From positions 1 through 64,000 of the forward strand of contig NZ_KB893217.1 in the NCBI RefSeq assembly GCF_000374025.1: 64,000 nucleotides of DNA, read 5' to 3'. Shown piece after piece: positions 51,655 through 60,036 of the stretch (positions are counted from its first letter, which is position 1; every line of letters begins with the position of its first letter). The notes below the pieces were generated by a model that worked only from the letters and a program-made list of their open reading frames with translations, was not told the DNA's origin and searched no databases. Source of the DNA: Spirosoma panaciterrae DSM 21099. Lineage in GTDB: Bacteria; Bacteroidota; Bacteroidia; Cytophagales; Spirosomataceae. The position numbers and the translations under genes were made by a program.

Positions 51655-51700
51655 ACACCCCCACTCTTTCACTCTTTACACCCCCACTCTTTCACTCTTT
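51655..51700. repeat. Two tandem copies of a 23-bp repeat
   Basis: The 23-nt unit beginning ACACCCCCACTCTTTC occurs twice without a gap (51655-51677 and 51678-51700). The unit itself has an 8-nt sub-repeat (ACTCTTTC, ACTCTTT). The second copy covers the stop codon and the last codons of the esterase gene, so the coding sequence ends inside the repeat. Confidence 0.85.
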
Positions 51701-52588
51701 AGGAAAAGCCCAGGTCAGGAAATCGGGCATGATTTCGCTCCAGGTTTCCTGGTTGTGCTTTCCCCCTTGAATCTCTACATACCGAATATCGGACGATTTT
51801 GCCCCTACCGAATACGTGTATCCTTTTTTGACAAGCTCGCTGATCAGGTCGAGCGTGTCATCGATGGAGTCGATGACTCCATTGTTGTTTCGGTCGCTGG
51901 TTTCGTCTTCGGTGCCGGTTTCAAACCAGAATTTGAGGGATTTATGATAATGGCCTTTCCGGACCAGATCATGCATAATCCGGTCGGTTTCATCCCGATA
52001 CCCATCGGCTGTACTTTTACTCCGCCACCAGAACGACCCTGAAAATACACCTGCTTTCGAAAACTGATCGGGGTGATGAAACACGATATCGAAGGCTGAT
52101 AATCCACCCAACGAAAATCCGGCAAATACACTGCTGACCGGGTCGGTTTTTATACGATAGTGTTTTTTGATGTAGGGCAACAATTCCGTCCGTACAAAGT
52201 CGGAGTACAAGCCAGCCTTACTGCCTCGCTGCATGTAATCGGCCTGTGCGGCTGTTCCATATTCCTGAATCCGGTCGCCAGCATGAATAGCCACTAGAAC
52301 AAAGGGCCGAATTAGCTGTTTTCGATACAACGACTCCAGAACGGCCTTCATGTTCAGGCGTTCTAAATCCTGTCCATCGTTCAGATACAAAACGGGATAG
52401 AGCATTCGGGAAGCCTCATAACCGGGCGGGAGCACAACATCTAAATGAACCGTTCGGTTAAGCGGAACGGAGTGTAACGAATCATCGCGCCGAACCGTTA
52501 CGGTGGAATGTTCAGCGTAAGAAAGGGCCGGTATAACGTCAGCCATAAGCACAAAAAAAGCCAGAAGTGTATGAATCACAATCCACAA
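51692..52588 (-). CDS. Exported esterase (enterochelin esterase-like)
   Basis: A 298-residue hydrolase of the esterase D/Fes-like alpha/beta family. A signal-like N-terminus ends near ALSYA; then come RTVHLDVVLPPGYEASRMLYPVLYLNDGQD and the nucleophile elbow VFAGFSLGGLSAFDIVFHHPD (GFSLGG), with YVEIQGGKHNQETW carrying the catalytic-region His near the C-terminus. It also contains DRNNNGVIDSIDDTLD, a Ca-binding-like segment. The start is uncertain since the frame opens with TTG; alternative GTG or ATG starts follow within 15 codons. It is divergent from another esterase gene 102 nt away. Confidence 0.88.
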   Translation of the reverse strand: MWIVIHTLLAFFVLMADVIPALSYAEHSTVTVRRDDSLHSVPLNRTVHLDVVLPPGYEASRMLYPVLYLNDGQDLERLNMKAVLESLYRKQLIRPFVLVAIHAGDRIQEYGTAAQADYMQRGSKAGLYSDFVRTELLPYIKKHYRIKTDPVSSVFAGFSLGGLSAFDIVFHHPDQFSKAGVFSGSFWWRSKSTADGYRDETDRIMHDLVRKGHYHKSLKFWFETGTEDETSDRNNNGVIDSIDDTLDLISELVKKGYTYSVGAKSSDIRYVEIQGGKHNQETWSEIMPDFLTWAFPKE

Positions 52589-52690
52589 AGTAGCTAATTT
52601 TTTCGATACTGACTGCTTTGTTTTTGTCGGAGACGGCGATTTGTCCTATTTTCAACCCGATTTATCGGTTCTCATCAACCTACTACGAAC

Positions 52691-53395
52691 GTGCAGGAAG
52701 ATTATCGCAAATGGTATTCGCATCACCTTGGCCGTGATATCGAGATGTTGGTGTATGGCAACTGGGGCTACCCGGTGCTGCTCTTTCCAACTTCTATGGG
52801 CCACTATTATGAATATAAAGATTTTGGTTTGACCGAAACAGCGCGTTGGTTTGTGGAAACCGGCAAAGTCAAACTTTTTTGCATCGACAGCATCGACCGC
52901 GATAGCTGGTACGCCAAGCATCTGCATCCGGGCACCCGCATCTGGAATCATGTGCTCTACGACCGTTTTCTGCATGAAGAACTCGTGCCCGGTATACAGC
53001 GCGAATGCAATGTTCGGAAAATTGGCGTTTCGGGGGCGTCGTTTGGCGGGTATCACGCGCTGAATTTTGCCTTTCGTCATCCAGAGCAAGTGGGACACCT
53101 GCTCACAATGGGCGCTGCGTTCAATATCAAATCGTTTCTGGGTGGGTATTACGACGATAACGTGTATTACAACAACCCTCCCGACTTCCTGCCTAATGCG
53201 CACAACGACGAATTCTACCACATGAACATCGTGCTGGGTACGTCGGAATACGATTTCTGCAAAGATGACAACTACCAGATGTCGGGTATTCTGAGTCGGA
53301 AAGGGATTCGGCACCGGCTCGATGTGACCCCCTGGGGAAACCACGACTGGCCCGTCTGGAAAGACCAGTTCCCAAGGTATTTAAGCATGATATAA
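52691..53395 (+). CDS. Cytoplasmic esterase-family protein
   Basis: A 234-residue alpha/beta hydrolase without a signal peptide. It begins MQEDYRKWYSHHLGRDIEMLVYGNWGYPVLLFPTSMGHYYEYKDFGL and has a nucleophile elbow KIGVSGASFGGYHALNFAFRHPE (GASFGG) and a C-terminal LDVTPWGNHDWPVWKDQFPRYL containing the likely catalytic His. This is the small esterase family seen widely in Bacteroidota and Proteobacteria; the substrate is unknown. The gene starts with GTG at 52691. A palindromic repeat follows within 6 nt of its stop. Confidence 0.87.
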   Translation: MQEDYRKWYSHHLGRDIEMLVYGNWGYPVLLFPTSMGHYYEYKDFGLTETARWFVETGKVKLFCIDSIDRDSWYAKHLHPGTRIWNHVLYDRFLHEELVPGIQRECNVRKIGVSGASFGGYHALNFAFRHPEQVGHLLTMGAAFNIKSFLGGYYDDNVYYNNPPDFLPNAHNDEFYHMNIVLGTSEYDFCKDDNYQMSGILSRKGIRHRLDVTPWGNHDWPVWKDQFPRYLSMI

Positions 53396-53400
53396 TGCGT

Positions 53401-53459
53401 ATGTATGATGTATGATGTAGGATATACTCCTCAACTATCCTACATCATACATCATACAT
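53401..53459 (+). repeat. ATGATGT heptamer palindrome between esterase and DinB genes
   Basis: The left arm (53401-53424) is ATGT, ATGATGT twice, then AGGATA; the right arm pairs perfectly over 24 bp (53436-53459) and continues with one more CATACAT unit, so it has three ATGATGT-type units against two on the left. The loop is 11 nt. It starts 5 nt after the esterase stop and ends 21 nt before the DinB ATG. Confidence 0.88.
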
Positions 53460-53480
53460 CATACATATTTCCCACCTCCT

Positions 53481-53924
53481 ATGCACACACTTGATCGACT
53501 CCGAAGGCATATGGATGATGTGCCTCCTTTACTTCGGGCACTATCCGAACAGGAGCTTACCCAGCACCTTCCCGGCAAGTGGTCGCGTAAGCAGGTATTG
53601 GGCCATCTGATCGACTCGGCCATCAACAATCTGAAACGGTTCACCGATGCCCAGTTCGCCGACGAGCCGTATCCGATTCAGCCGTACAACCAGGATAAGC
53701 TGGTCGAAGCTAACCAGTATCAGGCTTTGCCAGTACCTCATTTGCTGACACTCTGGAGCAGCCTTAACCTCCAGATTTGTTACGTTGTCGAAGCCATGTC
53801 GGCCACCATCTTATCGACTCCGATTCTACTGCCAGCCACTACACAGACCGAGACGAAGACTTTGCAGTGGCTTTTTGATGATTATGTCGTCCATATGGAG
53901 CATCATGTAAAAACGCTCATCTAA
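53481..53924 (+). CDS. DinB family protein
   Basis: A 147-residue four-helix-bundle protein of the DinB/DUF664 family, which contains metal-dependent thiol-transferase-like and related proteins. It begins with LDRLRRHMDDVPPLLRALSEQELTQHLPGKWSRKQVLGHLIDSAINNLKRFTDAQ, which contains the typical W-S...QVLGHLID segment with a metal-ligand His, and ends with WLFDDYVVHMEHHVKTL, the second ligand cluster. The actual reaction is unknown. Located after a palindrome, with no apparent operon partner. Confidence 0.9.
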   Translation: MHTLDRLRRHMDDVPPLLRALSEQELTQHLPGKWSRKQVLGHLIDSAINNLKRFTDAQFADEPYPIQPYNQDKLVEANQYQALPVPHLLTLWSSLNLQICYVVEAMSATILSTPILLPATTQTETKTLQWLFDDYVVHMEHHVKTLI

Positions 53925-54163
53925 ACTTCATTGGTATTTTTGGGTTTTAGACGAACTAATGAACTGAAAACGAGCCGATGTTAATAGATCGTTTGGTTCG
54001 TAATTTTATTAGCAAACTATTCATTCCAACTTTCCTGAAGCGCCCCCTGCTTCCGCCTTGCCCTTTTTTGTTTTTGATGAAAAACAACCGCAACTTGCCA
54101 TCGTAACGAAACAGACAATCAGGTTCTTTGTTATCACTTTATTCAGCAAGTAACCGTTTCACT

Positions 54164-55237
54164 ATGAGTAAGAAAACCAAAATAGGCATCCTGTTCGGCC
54201 AGGAAAATACCTTCCCACAGGCATTTGTCGACCGGGTCAATGAAAAGCAAAGTGCTTTCCCAGCCGAATTTGTTGCGATCGAGCAGGTTGAGCAAAGCGT
54301 TCCCACCGATTACGCAGTCATCATCGACCGAATTTCACAAGATGTGCCTTTTTATAAGGCGTTTCTGAAAAATGCAGCCCTGACGGGTACTGCCGTTGTA
54401 AATAACCCCTTCTGGTGGAGCGCCGACGAGAAATTTTTCAACAATGCTCTGGCTGTGCAGTTGGGCGTTCCTGTTCCCAAAACCATTTTGCTGCCTTCTA
54501 AAGAGCGGCCGGACGATACGAACCATAATTCGTTCCGCAATCTGCGGCATATGAACTGGGATGCCATTTTCAATCATATTGGTTTTCCGGCCTTCATGAA
54601 GCCTCATGCAGGCGGGGGATGGAAAAGTGTTTATAAAGTCGACAATCCCGAGCAGATGTTCAAAGCCTACGACGAAACAGGTCAGTTGGTTATGCTCTAT
54701 CAGGAAGCCATCGACTTTACCGATTACTTCCGGTGCTACTGCATTGGCGGGAAAGATGTGCGGATTATGCCGTACGAACCTCGCAATCCACACCACTTGC
54801 GGTATGCTGCCCAGATGAAAACCACCGGCGATGCGGGCAAGAAGTTGCTGGCCACGATGCACGACTATGTGCTGAAACTCAATCATGGTCTGGGTTATGA
54901 TTTCAACACGGTCGAATTTGCCGTACGCGACGGTATCCCCATCGCCATTGATTTCTGCAATCCGGCTCCCGATGCGGATGTACATTCGGTAGGTCAGGAA
55001 AACTTTGACTGGGTTGTTGAAGCGGCTGCCAATATGGCCATCGAGCGGGCTAAGAAGGCCCAGAAAGGGGGCGATAACCTAACCTGGGGAACCTTCGTGC
55101 GGGGTTCGGTTATGGGTTCGGAAGCCACCCCAGCTTCAACGCCCAAAGCCGCTAAAGCATCGAAACCCAAAGAAGCGCCAGAACCGGAGAAAAAGGCTGA
55201 CGCCAAAGAAAGTAAGCCCAAAAAGGCGAAAAAGTAA
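54164..55237 (+). CDS. ATP-grasp domain protein (RimK-like)
   Basis: A 357-residue protein with an ATP-grasp fold: an N-terminal domain (KIGILFGQENTFPQAFVDRVNEKQ), then the central ATP-binding part (FPAFMKPHAGGGWKSVYKV, with the Lys and glycine-rich loop) and the metal-binding part (LGYDFNTVEFAVRDGIPIAIDFCNPAPDAD). The C-terminal 50 residues (TPKAAKASKPKEAPEPEKKADAKES) are a lysine/proline-rich tail unlike the core. ATP-grasp enzymes ligate carboxylates to amines; substrate unknown. The ATG at 54164 starts the homologous part; an earlier in-frame ATG at 54128 adds 12 residues. Confidence 0.88.
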   Translation: MSKKTKIGILFGQENTFPQAFVDRVNEKQSAFPAEFVAIEQVEQSVPTDYAVIIDRISQDVPFYKAFLKNAALTGTAVVNNPFWWSADEKFFNNALAVQLGVPVPKTILLPSKERPDDTNHNSFRNLRHMNWDAIFNHIGFPAFMKPHAGGGWKSVYKVDNPEQMFKAYDETGQLVMLYQEAIDFTDYFRCYCIGGKDVRIMPYEPRNPHHLRYAAQMKTTGDAGKKLLATMHDYVLKLNHGLGYDFNTVEFAVRDGIPIAIDFCNPAPDADVHSVGQENFDWVVEAAANMAIERAKKAQKGGDNLTWGTFVRGSVMGSEATPASTPKAAKASKPKEAPEPEKKADAKESKPKKAKK

Positions 55238-55262
55238 GCTTTGAGCTTTCTTTTTGCACTTG

Positions 55263-55310
55263 AGTTTTTGTTCATCCCGACCGGTTCGTCGGTCGGGATG
55301 AACAAAAACT
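55263..55310. terminator. Intrinsic terminator-like palindrome
   Basis: A 20-bp perfect stem (55263-55282 with 55291-55310) starting AGTTTTTGTTCATCCC, with an 8-nt loop. It has a T-run inside the left arm and an A-run in the right; it lies between the convergent ATP-grasp and membrane protein genes and can serve both. Confidence 0.8.
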
Positions 55311-55358
55311 ACACTGATTTATAGGTGATTAATCTGCTCAGGTAATTAACCAACCGAT

Positions 55359-56438
55359 TTATTTCCTGTGGCTTCTAAGCCATCGATCTACCTCCCCGGC
55401 TATCGAGAATCGAACCCCTTTAAATTGTTCGGGTGGCGTAGTCTCCAACGCCTGCTTTAGTCTGACAATACTCGGATAGAAATCGAATCCCTGGTTCATA
55501 AACTGATCGTCGATGGCTCGTAGCACATTATCGATGCCATACATATCAAAGCTCCAGTGCTGGAGGTTATTGCTATCTTTAATATCCGCTTTAATTTTTT
55601 CTGCCAGCCACAAAATACTCTCATTCAAAGGCCCCACAAATTGAGCGGGATGCTCAACCTGATTACCATCCAGAAAATAATACACCTCCCGATACGATCG
55701 TCCATCTTTCAGTAAGGCCAGAATTTCGGCTTCCCAGTTCGGATGAGCCTTAATTTTTTCAAGAGCCGCTGCCCGAACATCATCGTCCCGAAAACGATTC
55801 GAATGACTTAAGAGATTAATGATCGGATCGGTCGGTTTTTGGGCCGCAATTTCATCCATTATTTGCTGGTGCCACCGATCGCGTTGGGCGCCCTCTTCCG
55901 CTGCGTAGGTCTGAGCCGATTTTGCCGACTCGCGCAGGTAACCCAGTAGTAACCCACCACTATATACGATACCGACACCAAGTGTAAACCAGAAGGGCAT
56001 TTTGAAGGCATATGGAGAGGCCGTTGATTGCCAGCTTACATTGAGCGACAGAGCGCAGGTTACCATCCAGGGCAGCGCTAGCCATATCTGCCCATTCCAA
56101 ACCGCCAGCCAGTGTAAAAATTCCGGGTAAAGCGTGTCTGTATACCATTCCCATTTAAAAACAGCACAACAAAAAGTCGTCAACGCCATAACAAGCCAGG
56201 TCAACAGGACAATCAGCGTACGCGTACCCGTATCCTGTGAAACCCAGTTGAATCCACCGCTCACGTTAACCGCAATAGCCAATGCCAGACTCGTTAGGGC
56301 AAAGCCTGCTCCACAAAAGAACAGAACCAGCCCATATCCCATTGCGTTATCACCCGACATGTTCGGTTTTGAGGCAGTGATCATAGCCAGCCCAATGTAA
56401 AAGCAAGCGGTCAGAAAGAAGAAAATATAACCAAACAT
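55359..56438 (-). CDS. Membrane protein with cytoplasmic helical domain
   Basis: A 359-residue protein. The first 175 residues hold about five hydrophobic helices (MFGYIFFFLTACFYIGLAMI, YGLVLFFCGAGFALTSLALAIAV, TLIVLLTWLVMALTTFCCAVF, IWLALPWMVTCALSL, FWFTLGVGIVYSGGLLLGYL); the remaining part is soluble with HEAT-like features (DDDVRAAALEKIKAHPNWEAEILALLKDG). No family recognised. The final 60 residues contain NVLRAIDDQFMNQGFDFYPSIVRLKQALETTP. Stands alone, with a 254-nt gap on the other side in which I see nothing. Confidence 0.75.
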   Translation of the reverse strand: MFGYIFFFLTACFYIGLAMITASKPNMSGDNAMGYGLVLFFCGAGFALTSLALAIAVNVSGGFNWVSQDTGTRTLIVLLTWLVMALTTFCCAVFKWEWYTDTLYPEFLHWLAVWNGQIWLALPWMVTCALSLNVSWQSTASPYAFKMPFWFTLGVGIVYSGGLLLGYLRESAKSAQTYAAEEGAQRDRWHQQIMDEIAAQKPTDPIINLLSHSNRFRDDDVRAAALEKIKAHPNWEAEILALLKDGRSYREVYYFLDGNQVEHPAQFVGPLNESILWLAEKIKADIKDSNNLQHWSFDMYGIDNVLRAIDDQFMNQGFDFYPSIVRLKQALETTPPEQFKGVRFSIAGEVDRWLRSHRK

Positions 56439-56692
56439 TCGTGAATGGAATCTAAAGAGTACGAGTCATGCGTAAGGTTCGGCCCAATAACCCTACGCAA
56501 ATATGAATACAATAGCCTCCGCCTATAAATGGTTAATGAATGACTGGTATCGTTGAGTATATAACTGGTGTAAAAGTTCGGTCAATTTACTAATCCGGTT
56601 AGGAATCCGTGAGGATGGAAGCCAATGTTTTTTTCACCCTTTTCCAACCCTGATGCTAGAAGCCGAGTCTATTCGGGGAAATAGCCCGTCTT

Positions 56693-57109
56693 ATGCGTAT
56701 CGTCTCTACGTTCGTTTTGCTGCTCCTCAGCCTTGGTTTTCTAGCCTGTAAACAATCCAATACCGTTTCGCCCGAAACCATAACCGGCGTATGGATCGAA
56801 AGTTCAGCCCGTAAAGACACGCTTATTTTTAACCCGCTCTATCAGGGCGCTCCCCTACCCAATACCCTCCGGGTGAATCGTGAAAAAGAGCTTAATTCGA
56901 GTGGTAGCCTTTTACCGAAAATAGGTAGTGGCCTTTATCAGTACGAGTTACAGGGCGATAGTATTCTGGTGCAGAGTCTTTTCTCCAGTTCGTCGAAGCG
57001 AACCGGCTACCGCATTGGCCTACAGGGCGGTAGATTAATACTCGAAAACTTTTTTGAATTAGGCTTCAACCAGCCTGCCACCGCCACCCGAACACTGGTA
57101 CGATTGTAG
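56693..57109 (+). CDS. Small lipoprotein
   Basis: A 138-residue lipoprotein (MRIVSTFVLLLLSLGFLACKQSN, lipobox LGFLAC). The mature part begins ITGVWIESSARKDTLIF, similar to the lipocalin-like pattern of small Bacteroidota lipoproteins, then NTLRVNREKELNSSG and YQYELQGDSILVQS. The rest is beta-rich with no recognised motif. Convergent with the toxin gene downstream, 11 nt apart. Confidence 0.75.
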   Translation: MRIVSTFVLLLLSLGFLACKQSNTVSPETITGVWIESSARKDTLIFNPLYQGAPLPNTLRVNREKELNSSGSLLPKIGSGLYQYELQGDSILVQSLFSSSSKRTGYRIGLQGGRLILENFFELGFNQPATATRTLVRL

Positions 57110-57120
57110 GGGAATTTGAA

Positions 57121-57459
57121 CTACTCTTCGCCGTCTTCAATACTTGCAAGCAATTCGCTAATTCTACTATCTGTGAGCGTTGAAACTTCTGACTTATCAT
57201 AAAGCGCCAGAAGATAAATCTTTTGTTTGATAACTAACACATTGGTAATCACCCTGCCCCCGCCAGACTTTCCTTTCCCCTTACTTTTTATAGACAAGCG
57301 TACTTTAAAACAACCTTTCCCCAAAGCGTCACCCTGCATTGGCTCTTTTTTAAGGGACTTTTGTAAATCCAATAAATCGTCTTTCAATGAAGGAAATTTC
57401 TTCGCCAGACGCTTTACGTCACGGGCAAAGTCATCAGTGATAACAACCTCGTACTCCAT
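57121..57459 (-). CDS. RelE/ParE-type toxin
   Basis: A 112-residue protein of the RelE/ParE-type toxin superfamily: MEYEVVITDDFARDVKRLAKKFPSLKDDLLDLQ at the N-terminus, LGKGCFKVRLSIKSKGKGKSGGGRVITNVLVIKQKIYLLALYDKSEVSTL in the core. RelE-type members cleave mRNA at the ribosome and ParE-type members inhibit gyrase; the KGKGKSGGGRVIT loop is typical of a HigB/RelE-like subgroup. The antitoxin-like gene lies upstream on the same strand (82-nt gap). A TAGTTTTG element (57476-57483) in that gap may give the toxin its own weak promoter. Confidence 0.82.
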   Translation of the reverse strand: MEYEVVITDDFARDVKRLAKKFPSLKDDLLDLQKSLKKEPMQGDALGKGCFKVRLSIKSKGKGKSGGGRVITNVLVIKQKIYLLALYDKSEVSTLTDSRISELLASIEDGEE

Positions 57460-57541
57460 TGCCCTGTTTTTTTTACAAAACTATATAGTGGGCTCCAAAA
57501 ACCTGTTCTATACTATTATTATAAAATTGTCTATTTCTACC

Positions 57542-57754
57542 TCAAAGTGTTTCAAGAAAATCATCCAGCGTTTTTAACTCTATCTCTCCACGCTGGTCTG
57601 CTTTAGCCTGCTTATAAGCACTTTCGATTCGCGTTAATACGGCCTTTTCATTATCAGAAGCCTCATCACTTACTTGAATCGTTGCTCCAATTGCTTTAGC
57701 TAATTCTTCGAACAGCACTTTATACTGATCATTTGTTTCTATCACCAATGTCAT
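57542..57754 (-). CDS. Antitoxin-like small protein
   Basis: A 70-residue protein (MTLVIETNDQYKVLFEELAKAIGATIQVSD, ending YKQAKADQRGEIELKTLDDFLETL). The N-terminal half could be a fold for DNA binding or for wrapping the toxin; the C-terminal helix is the typical toxin-binding tail with ELKTLDDFL. It is upstream of the RelE/ParE-type gene, and antitoxin-first order is usual. A promoter fits just upstream. The gap of 82 nt to the toxin is larger than in most pairs. Confidence 0.78.
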   Translation of the reverse strand: MTLVIETNDQYKVLFEELAKAIGATIQVSDEASDNEKAVLTRIESAYKQAKADQRGEIELKTLDDFLETL

Positions 57755-57776
57755 ATCACAATGGGTTTATTGTCTA

Positions 57777-57808
57777 CAAAATTACGAAGCCTATCCTATT
57801 AATCCCAA
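57777..57808 (-). promoter_or_regulatory. Promoter of the antitoxin-toxin pair
   Basis: Minus-strand TTG (57808-57806) and TAATTTTG (57784-57777) are 21 nt apart. The leader to the ATG at 57754 would be roughly 15 nt. Confidence 0.55.
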
Positions 57809-57816
57809 TAATACCC

Positions 57817-58042
57817 TCATAACCCAATTGCCCTGGGATCGATACCTGTATCGCGGGCCGAAGCCCGCAGAATAGCCAGCATTTCGCCATAGCTGAATAG
57901 CCTACCATCAATATAATCATATTCCTCAGGGCGGTCCGACGTTTCGGTCGGCGAAACTACGTTTCTCCTCCAGATCGCGGATATTGGCATGGATCGAAAT
58001 CAGCACATCCTGAATAAACTCTTCTAATTGTTGTGCCTGCAT
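57817..58042 (-). pseudogene. Small hypothetical gene broken by a frameshift
   Basis: From ATG at 58042 the frame reads MQAQQLEEFIQDVLISIHANIRDLEEK and then stops at 57926 after 38 codons. In the next frame the region 57950-57817 reads TETSDRPEEYDYIDGRLFSYGEMLAILRASARD and on to a TGA at 57817. The two parts look like the halves of one protein of about 75 residues, separated by a frameshift near 57945-57960. I recognise no family. The upstream part is hydrophilic and helical, and the downstream part is well formed as a protein. Confidence 0.55.
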
Positions 58043-58266
58043 GGCCGTAACGTAGTTGAACGCGTTTTTTGCTCTCTGTAAATGTGTTGCCAATAAGTAT
58101 TTTTACCGAATAATATTAGGTAAAGCCTCGTACTTACCGATGTCATTCTCCATAAAATAGCATTTTTATTACTATCTGTTCAGCATTTTTAGCCATATTC
58201 GTAGCTTTTTACGGGATTACCCGCTTAGTCATCAACAAGTAACCCCTTTAAGTTTTCAATTTCTAC
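58043..58266. other. AT-rich gap before the first TldD gene
   Basis: About 220 nt with no gene and no hairpin I can support; presumably holds the promoter of the TldD-PmbA cluster. No complete TAnnTTTG motif found. Confidence 0.4.
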
Positions 58267-59925
58267 ATGCAAAGACGAAATTTTATCCAGTTGTCTGGAC
58301 TAGGCATTGGTGGCCTGTTGACAACTGGAGTGCCGGTATTGGGCCATTCTGTATCGTCCGAATACCTGCTGGAAGCCAGTGGCCGGGGCGTAGGCATCGA
58401 CAACGCTACCAAGAAACGCCTGGCCGATATTGCCCTCAATGCCGCCAAAAGTAAAGGCGCCACCTACACCGATGTTCGGATTGGCCGCTATCTGCAGCAA
58501 TTCATGTTTACCCGCGAGATGAAAGTGCAGAACATCGTCAACGCTGAGTCGTTTGGGGTGGGCATTCGGGTCATCGCCAACGGCACCTGGGGATTTGCCG
58601 CCACCAGTAACGTTACCCCCGATGGCATTGCCAAAACCGCCGAAACCGCTGTAGCCATTGCCAAAGCGAATTCAAAACTCCAGACCGAGCCGGTTCAACT
58701 GGCTCCGCAAAAGGGCGTTGGCGAGGTAACCTGGAAAACACCCATCAAGAAAAACGCTTTCGAAATTCCGGTCCAGGAAAAAATCGACCTGCTCATGAAA
58801 GTAAACGGCGAAGCCATGAAAAATGGCGCAGCTTTCATGACGTCGAACCTGTTCTTCATCAACGAGCAAAAGTATTTTGCCTCTACCGATGGGTCGTATA
58901 TCGATCAGGACGTTCATCGCATCTGGCCTACGTTTACGGTATCGGTGGTCGATCGGGCGGCTGGCAAATTCAAAACCCGCGATGCGCTCAGTTCGCCAAT
59001 GGGTATGGGCTATGAGTACCTCGACGGACTGGCATCAGAAAAAATTGCAGCCCCCAATGGACTGATCGGCTATCGTAATTCCTACGATATGGTCGAAGAT
59101 GCCATTCTGGCGGCCAAACAAACGAAAGAAAAACTGACAGCCAAAACTGTTCAGCCCGGTAAGTATGACCTTGTCCTGGACCCCAACCACCTCGGCCTGA
59201 CCATTCACGAATCAGTTGGCCACCCTACCGAACTTGATCGCGTACTCGGTTACGAAGCCAATTATGCCGGAACCAGCTTTGCTACGCTCGACAAATGGAA
59301 AAGCAAGTCGTTCAACTATGGTAGTAAACTGGTGAACATTGTGGCCGACAAAACCCAACCCAATACGCTAGGCACGGTTGGCTACGACGATGAGGGTGTT
59401 CCCTGCAAAAAGTGGGACCTAATCAAAGATGGTATTCTGGTAAACTATCAGGCCATTCGTGACCAGGTGGCTATTCTGGGCGAGAAAGAATCGAACGGCT
59501 GCTGCTACGCCGACAATTGGGACTCGGTGCAATTCCAGCGGATGCCGAACGTATCGTTACAGCCTGGCACCGAAAAGCGCTCGGTAGCCGACATGATCAA
59601 AGGCGTCGATAAAGGGATTTATATTATCGGCCGGGGCTCCTATTCCATTGACCAGCAGCGGTATAACTTCCAGTTTGGCGGACAACTGTTCTACGAAATC
59701 AAGAACGGTGAAATCGTTGGGATGCTCGATGATGTAGCCTATCAGTCGAACACGCAGGAGTTCTGGAATTCCTGCGCCCAGCTTTGCGACAAAGACGACT
59801 ACCGCACCTTCGGCTCGTTCTTCGATGGCAAAGGGCAACCTTCGCAGGTCAGCGCCGTTTCGCACGGATGCCCAACCACGCGCTTCAACGGCGTCAACGT
59901 AATCAATACCGGACGGAAAATATAA
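58267..59925 (+). CDS. TldD/PmbA family protease, TldD-like, copy 1
   Basis: A 552-residue TldD-like metalloprotease. The N-terminus MQRRNFIQLSGLGIGGLLTT has two arginines and a hydrophobic stretch, a possible Tat signal, which suggests export after folding. The mature part begins KKRLADIALNAAKSKGATYTDVRIGR and contains the zinc-binding HESVGHP (His314, Glu315, His318) and a YADNWDSVQFQRMPNVSLQPG segment, typical of TldD. The TldD/PmbA pair degrades or processes small peptides, for example microcins. PmbA-like copy 1 follows after a palindrome. Copy 2 of the pair follows at 61.8-64 kb. Confidence 0.92.
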   Translation: MQRRNFIQLSGLGIGGLLTTGVPVLGHSVSSEYLLEASGRGVGIDNATKKRLADIALNAAKSKGATYTDVRIGRYLQQFMFTREMKVQNIVNAESFGVGIRVIANGTWGFAATSNVTPDGIAKTAETAVAIAKANSKLQTEPVQLAPQKGVGEVTWKTPIKKNAFEIPVQEKIDLLMKVNGEAMKNGAAFMTSNLFFINEQKYFASTDGSYIDQDVHRIWPTFTVSVVDRAAGKFKTRDALSSPMGMGYEYLDGLASEKIAAPNGLIGYRNSYDMVEDAILAAKQTKEKLTAKTVQPGKYDLVLDPNHLGLTIHESVGHPTELDRVLGYEANYAGTSFATLDKWKSKSFNYGSKLVNIVADKTQPNTLGTVGYDDEGVPCKKWDLIKDGILVNYQAIRDQVAILGEKESNGCCYADNWDSVQFQRMPNVSLQPGTEKRSVADMIKGVDKGIYIIGRGSYSIDQQRYNFQFGGQLFYEIKNGEIVGMLDDVAYQSNTQEFWNSCAQLCDKDDYRTFGSFFDGKGQPSQVSAVSHGCPTTRFNGVNVINTGRKI

Positions 59926-59934
59926 CTAATAGTA

Positions 59935-60022
59935 ATTAGGAGCGAGTAGTGAGGAGCGAGAATGCTGGCGCAAGCCAGAGAGTAGGCGCCAGCATTCTCG
60001 CTCCTCACTACTCGCTCCTAAT
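59935..60022 (+). repeat. Intercistronic palindrome, GGAGCGAG family (TldD-PmbA copy 1)
   Basis: Arms 59935-59971 and 59986-60022 are perfectly complementary over 37 bp. The arm is ATTAGGA, then GCGAGTAGTGAGGAGCGAG, then AATGCTGGCGC, made of 7-nt words (GAGCGAG, TAGTGAG, GAGCGAG). The loop is 14 nt. It begins 9 nt after the TldD stop and ends 14 nt before the PmbA-like ATG. Confidence 0.9.
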
Positions 60023-60036
60023 AGTCCTTAAAAAAC

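Noticed and set aside
51655..51700. Possible CRISPR-like repeat
   Set aside because: Only two direct copies with no spacer between them and no cas genes nearby.
57476..57483. Separate promoter for the toxin gene
   Set aside because: Only a -7 match with a leader of about 10 nt and no -33; mentioned in the toxin entry but not listed on its own.
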